From Lineus longissimus (taxonomy: Eukaryota > Nemertea > Pilidiophora > Heteronemertea > Lineidae): 64,000 nucleotides of DNA. The stretch lies in the NCBI RefSeq assembly GCF_910592395.1, contig NC_088318.1:18166349-18230348 (forward strand), in the 5' to 3' direction. Position 1 is the first letter of the stretch. Each line of letters begins with the position of its first letter. The position numbers were made by a program, and so were the translations under genes. The notes under the pieces were generated by a model. The model saw only the letters and a list, made by a program, of their open reading frames with translations. It had not been told where the DNA came from and ran no database searches. Positions 1 through 17,625 of this stretch are shown here, in pieces.

Positions 1-1244
1 AATTTTGTCATAAGTTCGAAATTCTGAAAAATTTTCGGGACTGATGATGATTCTTCATTTTGAGCAGAAAAAAAATTTGGACTTAAGAAATTTTTTCATA
101 AGTTCAAAATTCTGAAAAAAATTTCAGAGTCCAAATTTTTCAGAGTCAACATTTTCCGAGCTCCACACTAGGGGCGCTGCTGTAGGAAGAGGCAAACGAG
201 TGTAAGGTTGCAATCTGCCTTATATGTCTTCTATCAAATTTCACCTCTGGCAAGAAGTCGAGGTTTGGTCTGGTTGTTGCTATGCTTAGGATGGAATGAC
301 TTCATTAAAGGATCTATTGATAACAACCTTCTATGCAATGTGGGTCTGGTGTTGTACATCCTTAAAGGAGGAGTCGTGAGAATTTCTGACGGCCGTCAAA
401 AGTGCATAGTAGTGTCCATCTAAGACTGCATGTTAGTTCAAAAGAAATTCCTGGGTGGTGATTTTCCACCTCGATATTGAAAGTGCATTTCCTCTATGTT
501 TTCTGATGGCCATCATCAATTGTCAAATCCCAAGGCAGAGTCCTCCTTTAAAATCTAAGTCACGGACTCAATCTTTTTAGTTTTCAGTTGATTGGGGGCT
601 AATGCTAGTCTGTAAGGCTTCCCTGCACTGTGTTGTACGTCACTTATAAAATGTATGGTGAAACCGCTGGGTGCAGTGTGTATGTTGTGCATTCTGTTGT
701 CTGAACTATGTGTTGCACCAACAGTTTATGGTTGCGCATTGCTTACTAGGTGTTTGTATTATGATGGAAGCACTTGATTGAAAAGAGATTTAAGAGATAG
801 GATGCAATCTTGCTAAAACCCTGATACAAATTCTGTGAAAAGTGCCATCATTCTGTTAGTCCTGCATTGTTCAAGGAATTGATACATGGACCAAACTGAA
901 GGTATTGGTTGTCTCTCCAAAAACCACAAGGGCAGAACTAAAAATGATAGTGCCATTTTTCCGTGAAATGGACTGTAATTTGTCTAACACAAAGGAAATG
1001 GTATCCATACGTACACTTTATTGACAGCGGTTGGATTTACTAACTTTGGAGTTTGGACATGTGGACCATTCTGTCAAACTGCATGTATATCAACATGAGA
1101 GAAACACCCATTCACCATTACTCAAAACTACTTGTACATATGTACATAACAATTTAATACAGTGAGTCTTCCTTCAGATTTGAAATGGAATGAAACAGCT
1201 CTAGGTTATATTCTTACTAAATTGTGAGCTCTACCATCTTTCAG
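1..1244. other. Upstream intron of Piezo; dispersed AT-rich repeat at its start
   Basis: No coding exon is recognisable before the acceptor at 1244. Bases 1-150 are a copy of an AT-rich dispersed repeat (motifs 'cataagttcaaaattctgaa' and 'ggactgatgatg') that recurs near 33.5 kb and, inverted, near 62.9 kb. A short CTCF-like string, 'cactaggggcgctgc', lies near 170-185. The small open frame at 208-423 has no family resemblance. Confidence 0.6.
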
Positions 1245-2615
1245 AGAAGTGAGCATGACGAAAGATGCGGCCGTGACTGCCCGGCATCAGGCCATCACCC
1301 CACTGGCTCCAGGCAGTCCGACACGAGAAAAAATAGCGCACATGTTAGACCCGGGTTCTGACAGTAAGGGAGCGGTGTAAGTATTTTGCTTGAGGAGTTA
1401 GCACTGCACTCGTGGGCCTCTAAATCAGTACTTTAATGGTGACGTGTTGAGTTCAAATGTCGATCAAACCTTAGATGCTTTGGCGAAGGTTAGAGGGCAG
1501 AATTTGGGCTCCATCACGCCTAACATTTCCTGAATTGTTCGCATGAAACATGGTACTGAAAACTCTTCGACTGTGGTGCTGTTCCTAGTTATGGAGCTGC
1601 TCTAATTCTAGTTGTCCTCTATTTTCAGAAAAATCATGGAGCTGTTCCCGCGATTCTATAGAGTCTACTCAAACGGGGAGGCAAGACCCGCTCGCCAGTT
1701 ACTTGATAATGGTAAGACTGGTGACCTTTATTTTCATAACATAGGCCTGTGACATGGCGAGAGGAGAGGCCAATGTGGGACGACTGATAAGCCGAGTTGT
1801 TTACATGTGATTTAAAGGACAAAGCATTTGAAGTTAAGTTTCAAGTGAGTGAGGCAGAGCCCAGAATCAAATCTAAAACCCTTAATTATTAGTCCAAGAC
1901 TTGATTATGCCAATCCCTCTCTCTTGCAGTGATACATCTAAGTAACGCAACTCTGCAGTTACGTAACGGAGCAATAGATGTCGCCAATGTATCAGTGGAG
2001 CAGCAGTGGTGGGAGGTGCGCGAGTTGATGCAGGGGACACTATTCCTACCGGATTCAAAAGCACCAGAGGTTCCTACGACAAGTTTGACTGTTGTGGCCT
2101 TCAGTGATCGAGCTAGTCCTCAAGTGCTTTCATTTATTCCTGGTTCAGGGTAAGTGATGCCGAACCTAAATCAGAGCTGATAGAAAACGTGTTCAACGAC
2201 AGTCAACTGTTACGTACTGTAAACTTTGAAAACTAAGTACAAAGCGTTGACCATAGTTGGGTCGAGCAGTTACCAGAATCCATTGAAAGGATCAGCTTCT
2301 ATACTTTATATCTAACAATTTACAAAAATCTTTTTTCTTTCTAATTTCAGAACAATTATAGGAATTTATGTGTCATTTATTCTCTTGATTGGCAAATTCT
2401 TACGGACTATGTTCACGGGCATGAAGGAGGATGCGAAGTACCGTCAAATGCCCTACGTGGATCGGATACGGGAGTTGTGCTTCAATATCTATCTCGCCCG
2501 AGAGTCACATGACTTCGCCCTTGAGGAGGAACTTTTCGCCAAACTCGTGTTTGTGTATCGATCACCAGAGACGATGATTAAGTGGTCACGATACCCGAAG
2601 GAGAAGACTGAGTAG
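1245..2615 (+). CDS. Piezo: Piezo-type mechanosensitive ion channel, C-terminal exons (5' part outside window)
   Basis: Piezo proteins are very large trimeric cation channels of the plasma membrane opened by membrane tension. Four exons join in frame: 1245-1376, 1629-1711, 1930-2149 and 2351-2615, giving 232 codons plus a TAG stop. All internal junctions are AG/GT with compatible phases. The first two exons and most of the third match the extracellular cap (C-terminal extracellular domain), including an LFPRFYR stretch like the family's LFPKYIR and a WWEVREL stretch. The last exon gives the pore-lining inner helix (IIGIYVSFILLIGKF) and then the cytoplasmic C-terminal domain ending in the diagnostic YRSPETMIKW. 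The upstream bulk of the protein (blades, beam, anchor) must lie before base 1. Only the end of one gene is visible, so assignment to vertebrate PIEZO1 or PIEZO2 is not meaningful. No canonical AATAAA was pinned downstream. Confidence 0.95.
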
Positions 2616-5040
2616 CAACAGAAACGATTTGGAATGTTGGCCCTGAAAGGGCGACGTGATCATTAGCAAAGCCCAGCAGTCTCACTGTGAGAATCACTTG
2701 AGTGAATTGATAAAGACGAAGAATAGCTCAGATTGGCACCTGCTCAGTGGCTCTCACTCCTACTGGTGGGTTGGGGCTTGATCTTTTAAAGTTAAGAAAA
2801 AGTTGACATGAGAATATTTGAGTTTTTCTGAAATCTACATTCTTTAAAGTACTCAATGGAGTATCAGTCTCACCAGGCACTTATCATCAATGTGAAGGTC
2901 ACATTATTATATATTATATCATGGAATGAGTTTGATTTCACCTAACTTGATTCAAATCCTGTGTAAACTTCATGTAACAAGATATCCATTAATGTACATA
3001 ACTTCCACAAACTTAAGACGATACGGATTGTATTTGTAACCTGGTAGACTTTTTTGTAAATTTGTAGATATTGTAAGATAATACAGATAATTTTCTTGCT
3101 AAAATCATGTTTCAAAGCCACTACTCTTTCACCATTACACTTGCTTCCTCAATTTATGTGTCATCGCTGAAATTACTTGCTCAAATATCTAACTGTTGTT
3201 ACAATTATTCACCCTCTGTCTCTTGAATTTCTCCAATACAGATACAGTGGAACCCCGTAAAAAGCAAAACAAGATGAAGGCATTTAAAGCCAAGTCGTTT
3301 ATACTTCAGCCGACCTGAAGTTGATCTAAAATGCTGACACCAGCCAATAAGTTAGTCAGTTGCATCAGATGCAGTCATTTGGGAAAAGGGGGGTGCGATC
3401 TTGGAACTATGAGGGTCGGATTCCATTCTTGATGTTTTCCGTTAAGTTTCGGGCAACTGGAAGTTCGGTCAAATCATTCACATGAAAAGGTTTGCCTCAA
3501 TTTCAGGTCGGCTCTAAATGTGTCTTGTGATATGCGATCCTAGTCTGCTAAACCTGAATCTTAATTCTCCAGGCAAGTGTTGAAATGACCAGTGTGAAAG
3601 TAAATGTAGTCGCTCAGGAGAAGAAGTCCTGCCCTATTGTTCAATCTTGGAGAAGGTCTTGGAATACGATCTTTTGTGGAATCCTATTCCTATGACTTGC
3701 AACCCAAAGGACTATAATCCCTTTTACACCACACCAGGCTAACAGTGGAGTAAACCCTGTGAAAATGTTGTTTGCGATGTGTGATTTGGTGCACAGCATA
3801 TGCATGAGGTTTATGTGGCCAGGTTGAATGGATGGTAGCTATGATTCTGTTGTCGTGCTAAAGTGTGCATGTCAAAGAGTTTCAGTTGAGTGGTAGTCAA
3901 GGTTACTAGTATGTGTGTTTTGTGAGTAGTTGCTGTGACTGTGTGATCGTTTAGACTCCCCTCCAGGTTCTTTTCTGTTTTGTGTGGCCTTATTCTCTGA
4001 GTATTGATGCTTGATTGGTGCACGCAGAGTGTTTGAAATGTCTGTCTTGTCGGTATCCACACCTCTTCTGTCCCAGATTGTCAAGTTCAGTGTGTGTATT
4101 GGTTAATTCAGATCGTGCTTGTAGACTTGGAGCGTAATGCCAGCACACACGATCAAATTATGAAAATACTGATTCAGGTCAGGTACTATGCCTTGAAAGT
4201 AATGGTCCACATGTATAGACCGAAATCAGCATTATCAAAAAATCAGATAACAAATTTGATCATGTGCAAAAAGCATAAAGATGTTTGTTTGCCTTGGGAA
4301 TTAAATGTTCAGGGTTAATTTGGAGCAGGAACTGAACATGAATGTGACACATTGTATTCTAAGTACGTAGTCCAGTTCCATATAAGTGTAACATTTTCAT
4401 GAATATTCACATGTCTTTCAAAGTTTTCTTGTGGAGTGTTAGGTGACACTGACACTACATGTATTTATGATGACTTGCCATCACTCTATGCTTGTTGAAA
4501 ACGACACTGGACGTGGTCAGTATCTTACTTCTAATGCTGCGTTCAGATACAAGAATTGTTCAATCAAGACTTTGCTATATTATCTTAATTAACGTTTAAC
4601 TATGAATTTAACAAAACACAGATTTGTACTTAACCAAAATATAGCCTAAAGTATCTATGAAGAGAAATTCATCTATGTAAAGTTATTTACATGTTTAAAA
4701 CATGTAGGCTGAATTACTTTCTGGTTGAATGAACTATATCACATCATATAGCGCCCCTAGATCACTTATAGAGTCTCGCATAATTGTCAATTCTAAATTT
4801 GTTGTGTATGCAATTATGAAATCTCATCAAATTCACAAGGTTTTGTAAGATGACCATGACTCAGTCAATGGAGCAGATACATTATATTTGAGATGTCAAT
4901 TCTAAAATCATGTGTGTATGCAATTCGAATATTTGATTTCATATGAAAAGCTAACATTGGCCTTATGTAAGTGTCTTTATCTCGGCCTGTGACTCTTGAA
5001 TGTGTGTTTGTTATAAAATAAATCCGGTCGGTGCTTTGAA
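2616..5040. other. Piezo 3' UTR and intergenic DNA
   Basis: The first few hundred bases are presumably Piezo 3' UTR. The rest has no gene I can support; open frames here are short and lack family features. A short 'acagtggaaccccg' string near 3244 is the end of a dispersed repeat family seen elsewhere in the window. A roughly 38-base direct duplication, differing at several sites, occurs at about 4788-4825 and 4894-4931. Confidence 0.5.
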
Positions 5041-5044
5041 AATA

Positions 5045-6190
5045 TTGTTTTTCTTGTTTCGAAGACCGTGCAGAGGACACCCTCCTCCAGGGAATGTCTT
5101 GTCTTGTCTCCTCCATCTATGAAGACAAGCCAGGGACAACCATCTCAGACCACAGGACAGTCTCCTCCATTTGTAAACACTTTCCATGTCAGGTCAGGTC
5201 AGTTGCCTGCCATTGGTATCCTGTAGCCCAGTGCCACCTGTCTCAGTTGACTAGCAACAAGTCTAGGAGAGAAAACTCCGATATCAAACCAGGTAGTCTG
5301 GGCTCGTCAGCCAGAAATGGCAACCAGATGAGGAGACGAACACTCCAAAATCACCCCTGACCGAAGACGGAGCACACCGGCCATACTGGCATCTAACTGG
5401 GTAAGCACGCAATCGACAAGCAGATAATAAACACTAGCCAAGGACAACCATCTTATAATAAACCAGAGGACAGTCTCCTCCAAGGACTGAATAGTCTCCT
5501 CTTCTCCATTTGTGAATGCTAGCCAGAGACAACCATCTCAAAATAGGCCCGAGGACAGTCACCTCCAGGGAGTGTCTTGTCTCCTCCATTTGTGAACACT
5601 AGCCAGAGTTAGTTGTGATCAGCAAACAAGCCTAGACATTCCCGGGTGGACGCTGTCCTCTGATCTATGCAGACTAGGTTTTCTTCAAGTAACGTTTACA
5701 AAGGGAGAAGATGAGACCATACTAGATATCCCTTTGAGGAGACTGTCCTCTGGTCCATTGAGAGGTGGTTGTCCTCGGCAAGTGGTCTCAAATGGAGAAG
5801 CTAGATGAAACATACCTTGGAGGAGACTGTCCTCTGATCAATTTTGACGTGGCTTTATTCAGCTCGTGTTCACAAATGGAGACTGTCCTCTTGACTATTT
5901 TGAGATGGTTGTCTCTGGCTAGTGTTCATTGATGGTGAAGACGAGACAAGTCTTGCCCAGGAGGAGACTGTTCTCTGGTCTCTTTTCAGATAGTTGTCCC
6001 TACCTATTGTTCATATAGATTGAGACGAGACAAGACATTCCCTGGAGGAGACTGTCCGGTGGCCTTTTCTTAAGATGGCTGTCTCTGGCATGCAACTTCA
6101 AATGCAGGACAGGACAATACATTCTCTTTTGATGTGTCCTCATCTACTTGATCTCTTGGCCGAGGTGGCCGTCCTCGGAGACGAGGAGGT
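5045..6190. repeat. Two tandem arrays of one ~85-100 bp unit in opposite orientation
   Basis: From about 5045 to 5640 a degenerate unit is repeated. It contains 'gccagagacaaccatctc', then 'gaggacagtctcctcca', then 'gggaatgtcttgtct', then 'ctccatttgtgaacact'. From about 5640 to 6190 the same unit is repeated as the reverse complement ('ggaggagactgtcctctg', 'gagatggttgtctctggc', 'gtgttcacaaatggaga'). There are roughly four to six units on each side, diverged by eye. The two halves could pair over several hundred bases. The array sits between the convergent Piezo and GMPR genes. Confidence 0.8.
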
Positions 6191-7207
6191 GATGAGTTTC
6201 CACTAACAGGGATAAACTGACATATCAAGAAATCTACTTGGGTGCAGACGTATTCAAAACAGCTCAACCAGAAGGCCACATCTGAACTTTTGGAAAGTCG
6301 TTCCATCTCCAATACGCAAAATGACCACCCATGTGGTGGATACTCTCAACTAAATAAGGCCAAGACAGCATCTTGTGTTTGATAGTTTATTTAAACCCTC
6401 CAACCTTTTAACCGCACATGTACACACCACAATGAACACTCAATTAACATCATGCACTTCATCACCTTGATAAAGTTTTCATCACCATTAACATGTTAAT
6501 CAATCTTAAACAACAACAGGTAACATCTACCTAACAAATGTATTTTGATTGTTATTTTTGCTTAAAATGCCGAAAGATATGAACACATACTTTATAATAC
6601 ATGTGAATTTAATATCATATCACTGAATTATTCAAAATAATTGGTAGTCAAACCTATCAATATGCAAGTAGGCCTACATGTATATGTGTACATGAGATCA
6701 TTTTGAGTTCGAAAAATACATGAGACTACAACACGATTGGCATTGCCAGTTTCTGGGCATCATAATATAAGATTGTTAGTGTTAGGCCATGCCCACGCAT
6801 GGACCCCAACACACCTGCTCAGAGGGATGAGACTTTACAATGTTTGGAGAATTTTAAGAAGTATGTGGGTATGAAGGAGTTAAACAGACTCAGTGCAAAT
6901 TAACACAACAAAGCAACTTCAAGGTTGGGGATCATGTCAAAATGATTGAAGCCAACAAAATGAACACCGTTTGTTAGGGGTGGGAGGTGGTCTAAGAAGA
7001 AACCAACAGTGTGGTTTGTTTGGCCTCATTATCACTCTGACACACTCCCTTACACACAGAAGTACAAAGCATTAGTTGAAAATACAGGGTCATCGGTGTT
7101 TAAAGCTTCTGAACCAGAGTTTATTGTATGATTAACAAGTTCAGCCATGGCATCAAGCTAAGGAAATCAACATTCTAGGAGGGTAAACACGGCAAAAAGA
7201 CAGCCCT

Positions 7208-7361
7208 GGTACAATAATAGCCCCAGTGTGACTATGTGCACTGCCAGCTGTTTTCTATAAACTGTTCGGATATCATGTATAACTGGGGCTGTGATCGCAC
7301 TGCCAGCTGTTTTCTATAAACTGTTGGGATATAATGTATAACTGGGGCTGTGATCGTACCA
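7208..7361. repeat. Small element with imperfect terminal inverted repeats and a 59-bp internal direct duplication
   Basis: The left end 'tggtacaataatagcccca' is an inverted match of the right end 'tggggctgtgatcgtacca'. Between them a 59-bp unit beginning 'cactgccagctgttttc' occurs twice in tandem, at 7239-7297 and 7298-7356, with only a few differences. Terminal inverted repeats and small size resemble a nonautonomous (MITE-like) element. I do not see clear target-site duplications. Confidence 0.55.
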
Positions 7362-8173
7362 GTTTACCTAACAGTTCAAGAACACAGGCTTGTGGGTTGA
7401 ACAATCCAACGTTAAAACAAACCAGGGGTTAGCAAACTGGAGGCGACGACAGAAGTACACGCAATCATCACTTGTTTGTCACGTTAAGTTAAGTGCGTAC
7501 GCATTATTTTCAACAATTAGTAGGTGGAAGCACTCTATTTGTAACACAGCTGCAGCATAAATTTGGTTTAAGCAAGAAACGTTACATACAAATGTATCCA
7601 TAATAATGCAGTGCATGTACAGAGGTTTCATCAGGTGGCATCAGCACTGACAGGATTGATCATTAACCTTTTATTTCAAAGTCAAAGTTATATGCACCAC
7701 TGTTAAACTAGAATTTGCACACACTAGCTTCTTCGCCCATCTTGACACATCAAGGGTTAACACTCACAAACTGATCTGCCGATCTCATTGGTTGAAAGAG
7801 CACATGTTAACCCTTGAAGTCTCAAGACCTAGCTGCCAGGATTGGAAAACTATTCGTGCCAAAAAACCACACACGAGACGGGTCTGTCCTGACGTTCGAC
7901 AGGCAAGGCTTCAATCAAATCCAAAATCCATCAAACAAGGTCTCACTTTGGGTCAAAACTTGAAAAATAACATTGAGATTTTTCTCCAAAAAAAAGAGAT
8001 TCATTGAGGTGAATACTATGCCAGGTACCTAGCACAATTCAGCTGCAGACCTTTATTTGTTATGAGCCATCTGAACAAACCCGTCATTACTTACACGACA
8101 GCTCATGCCCGGTCCATCGGGGAGCTCTGATAAGAGAAGAGAGAAACATTAACAACAAAGCACCATGCACTGC

Positions 8174-8336
8174 AATGCATTGCACAGTGTAATGCATCGC
8201 ACAGTGTAATGCATCGCACAGTGTAATGCATCGCACAGTGTAATGCATTGCACAGTGTAATGCATTGCACAGTGTAATGCATTGCACAGTGTAATGCCTT
8301 GCACAGTGTAATGCATTGCACAGCGTAATGCATTGG
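8174..8336. repeat. 17-bp minisatellite, nine full copies plus a partial
   Basis: The unit 'aatgcattgcacagtgt' repeats head to tail with starts every 17 bases from 8174 to 8310 and a partial copy at 8327. Variants are mostly single C/T changes ('gcatcgc' versus 'gcattgc'). Each unit contains the palindrome TGCA twice. It lies downstream of the GMPR stop and may be within its 3' UTR. Confidence 0.9.
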
Positions 8337-8653
8337 CTCGTAGTTGGAGCCCACCCAAACAAAAAAACGACTTTGGTAGCTTTTTTAGGCACAGGTATTT
8401 TCTTAAGCAACTTAATGAAGCTCAACACAGGTCTGCTTCTAAAAGGAATAAATAACCTTTTGAAATGGGCAGTAATATTACATGTAACGTTTAATTGACA
8501 ACATTATCTTGGAAAGGGGAGAGGATACACTTAGCCACAGTTAAAACAACCAACGTTGTGTCATTGGGAAGGAACAAGTCGGAGAATGATCAAAATGTAA
8601 GCTAAGGTGTGCGAGAAAGGCACAGTTTTAATCACATTGATTATTTTCAGTCT

Positions 8654-8659
8654 TTTATT
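8654..8659 (-). terminator. Candidate polyadenylation signal of GMPR
   Basis: TTTATT on the plus strand is AATAAA on the minus strand, about 295 bases past the GMPR stop codon. It is the nearest canonical hexamer I noticed, but use of this site cannot be shown from sequence. Confidence 0.4.
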
Positions 8660-8953
8660 ACATATAAACTTGATCAGCTGTGTTTGCTAACATCACCTCC
8701 TTATTCCAGCCCTAAGAACATCACCCAATCACATGCTTTCAAAAAATAAACTTGGAAGTATAGATTCGAACAAGTCTATATCCCATTTCATGAAAAAATG
8801 GCACTGCATGCAATAATGCTGTCAGTGATTTGCTTCAAACAGTCTGCTCATGGTCATGTATAGTCCGCTTCTCCAAAAGTAGCAGATGAAATGACGTTTC
8901 ACTCAAAAGTTCCTTTCAGAGTGGCATTTTCTCATGAAATGGACTATAGATCT

Positions 8954-12257
<3,304 letters not shown>

Positions 12258-12904
12258 TTTGGAATCGATTTACAGCTCGAAAATGACCAAAATACCCCGA
12301 ATACTTTCGCGCCTAACTTGGAAATGGCTTGCTGTGATATGGCAATTTCCCTGAAGTTCGGATGTCCACCAATTTTGTGGGGGAAATCAAACATGGCCGT
12401 TCGTCGGTGCAAATGACGTCATGGCGTGGAATTCCGTTCATTCCACGTGTTGTTGTTTACTTTTTGGACTTGGAACTTTTTTTTCGTTGTTCAGAAGGCT
12501 TTGCTTGGGCTTGCGAATTGGAAATACAACTCATCTTCCGCAGTACAAATTATTCCCGTCAAAAAATTCTCGCTCAGCAGCCTGGTTTATATCCGCACCG
12601 ATAGTGGCGCTCAGATCACATCAGCCGACTTGGATCTAAAAATAGATTTTATGAGAAAATACTTTCCCCCACAATATTGGTGGACATCGGAACTTTAGGG
12701 AAATTGCGACACGAGAGATGGGATTCCCTGCCGGCTAATTGGGTCAAGGAAATTCCGGATCACGTGGAACAAAATGACGTTATTGACATGCCTCTCGCGC
12801 AGAGAAATAATTTTCCCTCTCACGACGTTCAATTTGAAATTGATGCTGGAATGCGTCAGACTTTTCATGTAGAATTTTGTCATTTTCTTATTGAAAACAA
12901 AACC
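12258..12904. promoter_or_regulatory. Shared (bidirectional) promoter of GMPR and the C5orf22 homologue
   Basis: The two start codons point away from each other with 647 bases between them, so both 5' UTRs and promoters must fit here. Visible sites are a full CRE palindrome TGACGTCA (12414-12421), CACGTG boxes at 12444-12449 and 12761-12766, a YY1-like 'aacatggccg' near 12390, and a perfect 8-bp dyad CGTGGAAT/ATTCCACG (12425-12432 and 12440-12447). Two 47-bp inverted copies of one sequence flank the central part (12342-12388 and 12661-12707). No TATA box stands out, which is usual for housekeeping genes. Confidence 0.75.
12342..12707. repeat. 47-bp inverted repeat inside the bidirectional promoter
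   Basis: Left arm 12342-12388 starts 'gcaatttccctgaagttc' and runs into 'gatgtccaccaattttgtgg'. Right arm 12661-12707 is the reverse complement with about five mismatches in 47 bases. Similarity stops abruptly at both arm ends. About 272 bases lie between the arms, containing the CRE and one E-box. It may be the ends of a small transposon or a duplicated promoter element serving each direction. Confidence 0.85.
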
Positions 12905-16251
<3,347 letters not shown>

Positions 16252-16431
16252 GACGGTGTACACCAGTTAATCATCTTTTATACCAAGTTGTTGGAGGGAT
16301 TAGGGAAAGTTTCAAAATGAACTGTTGATTAAATACAATTACATACTTCATCATTTGTAGCTCGCAAAACCTGGCTATTGATGTTAATTGTGTTATGTCA
16401 ATGTCTGATGTTGAAAATATAGAGACTTCCA

Positions 16432-16437
16432 AATAAA
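16432..16437 (+). terminator. Candidate polyadenylation signal of the C5orf22 homologue
   Basis: AATAAA occurs 180 bases past the stop codon on the coding strand, the first canonical hexamer I noticed there. Confidence 0.5.
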
Positions 16438-16677
16438 AATCATTGAAGAAAATGATGTCTTGAGCCAATTTGTTGCCAGTTGGGCTGGGATCATGGCTAG
16501 TTGTACCCGAATCAGGCTATTGCCTGTTGATTTGACTGTGACGGTAGCTGCTCTTAGGCTAATTCGGCTACAACTCTGCAATCGGGATACTTGCCCGACT
16601 GGTTACCTTCGACGAATGTGTCTTGCTGTCTCTCTGATGTGAGGTTGTGACTTGGAATATGGATCACTCTCAGTGTG

Positions 16678-16851
16678 ATGGAAGCCTTGGAAGAGCAGGA
16701 TTCTGCGTCACCTGATGCAGCATTTTTGACAGACATATCCCTGGAGCACAGAAGCAAATGGAGGAAGAATGTCCTGGTTCTGAAGGAGGACGACGGTACA
16801 GCTTTCCTTGACAGACAGTATAGTAGAGACCACCAGCCCAGATGGGGTTAA
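16678..16851 (+). CDS. Possible small open frame (57 codons), unrecognised
   Basis: ATG at 16678 runs to TAA at 16849-16851. The predicted peptide begins MEALEEQDSASPDAAFL, then has a basic stretch (HRSKWRKN) and an acidic one (KEDDG). Its residue composition is more protein-like than neighbouring frames, but it has no family I know, no evident splice signals and no strong start context. It lies 427 bases past the C5orf22 stop and in part overlaps its presumed downstream region. It could be a chance frame, a relic exon or a transposon fragment. Confidence 0.2.
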   Translation: MEALEEQDSASPDAAFLTDISLEHRSKWRKNVLVLKEDDGTAFLDRQYSRDHQPRWG

Positions 16852-16880
16852 TATTGCCAAAAACGTTACATGCTCTCCCA

Positions 16881-17103
16881 AACGATGAAAATTTCTGAAA
16901 TTTTTTTTTTCCCACGATCCAATCCAAACGGCCTGCAAGGGTTAATAAACAACCTTGTACCCAGGATAAAAAAATAAAAAATTGCATGTGTAATGTATCA
17001 AGAATTTCAAAACTTTCTCCTAGGAACAAGGTTTCTATTAACCCTCTCATCCCGTTTGGCTCGGACCGTGGGAATATTTTTATTTCGCAAAATTTTCGCC
17101 TTA
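16881..17103. repeat. Foldback (MITE-like) element with ~80-base imperfect arms
   Basis: The left arm (about 16881-16966) and right arm (about 17017-17103) are reverse complements over most of their length. Shared blocks in order are 'gaaaattt', 'cccacg.tcc', 'ccaaacgg', 'agggttaata' and 'aaccttgt.cc..gga'. The loop is AT-rich and about 50 bases long. The structure suggests a nonautonomous inverted-repeat element; target-site duplications are not clear. Confidence 0.65.
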
Positions 17104-17170
17104 TGAACAGGATACGCCTTTTTTTCTTGAATTTAACCCTCTCAAGGCTAATGTCATCACGTCTTTTACA

Positions 17171-17261
17171 GTATGTCCCAGAAAAGTGAGCTGCAGGGCC
17201 TCACGGTTAATTTCTTCAAGCAATCAGGACCCTTTGGAAAGTATAAACAGCTGTACAGGTA
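17171..17261 (+). other. Possible isolated exon, unrecognised
   Basis: A pyrimidine-rich 'cttttacag' precedes the stretch and 'cag|gtatcc' follows it. The frame starting at ATG 17172 reads MSQKSELQGLTVNFFKQSG and then GPFGKYKQLYR. The composition is protein-like and the ends resemble splice sites, but no neighbouring exon could be matched and I do not recognise the sequence. Confidence 0.2.
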
Positions 17262-17545
17262 TCCTGCTTCCCTTCACTTGGACGAACTCTTAAGCATTTC
17301 CTCTTAAGCATTTCCTCTTAAACAAAAAGGATAGTTTTTTGACGTGGCTGTGGGTCAATAACTGAACAAATCATAGAACTATACTTGATAAGTTACACTT
17401 TTATTCCTCTCATACCCATTTAACTCCACTACAGCATACATTTGACTCTTCTGTACATGAATATATGATAACACATGACTTTAAATACATTACTTTAGAC
17501 AAATAGAACAAGAGTTTATTTTAACTTACAAAACTATACAATTGA

Positions 17546-17625
17546 TAATTGACTGTAGTATTCAAACCAGGGACCTCTTGACCTCTCATCAAGACTCCAA
17601 GCCACAAGACCACACCAGCTCCTCA
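17546..17625 (-). repeat. tRNA-derived SINE fragment
   Basis: On the minus strand the segment reads like a tRNA body with a B-box-like 'ggtttgaatac' preceded by 'gtcaagaggtccct'. The latter block is shared with the SINE at 29420. It probably lies in the 3' UTR of the zinc-finger gene. Confidence 0.55.

Larger units (their letters stand above)
6191..8953. other. Intergenic DNA / distal 3' region of GMPR
   Basis: No gene is supported here. The proximal part is likely GMPR 3' UTR on the minus strand: a minus-strand AATAAA is present at 8654-8659, about 300 bases past the stop, and further ones lie near 6385 and 7668. The stretch also holds a hairpin element at 7208-7361 and a 17-bp minisatellite at 8174-8336. 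The minus-strand open frame of 113 codons at 8087-8428 is the minisatellite read through, not a gene. Confidence 0.5.

Noticed and set aside
8087-8428. Minus-strand frames of 113, 83 and 69 codons reading Cys/His repeats (ALHCAMHYTVQC)
   Set aside because: The Cys/His pattern looks zinc-finger-like but comes from the 17-bp minisatellite read in three frames.
12362-12698. Overlapping plus-strand frames (80, 72 and 90 codons) in the promoter
   Set aside because: They overlap each other in different frames in promoter DNA between two real starts; no family features.
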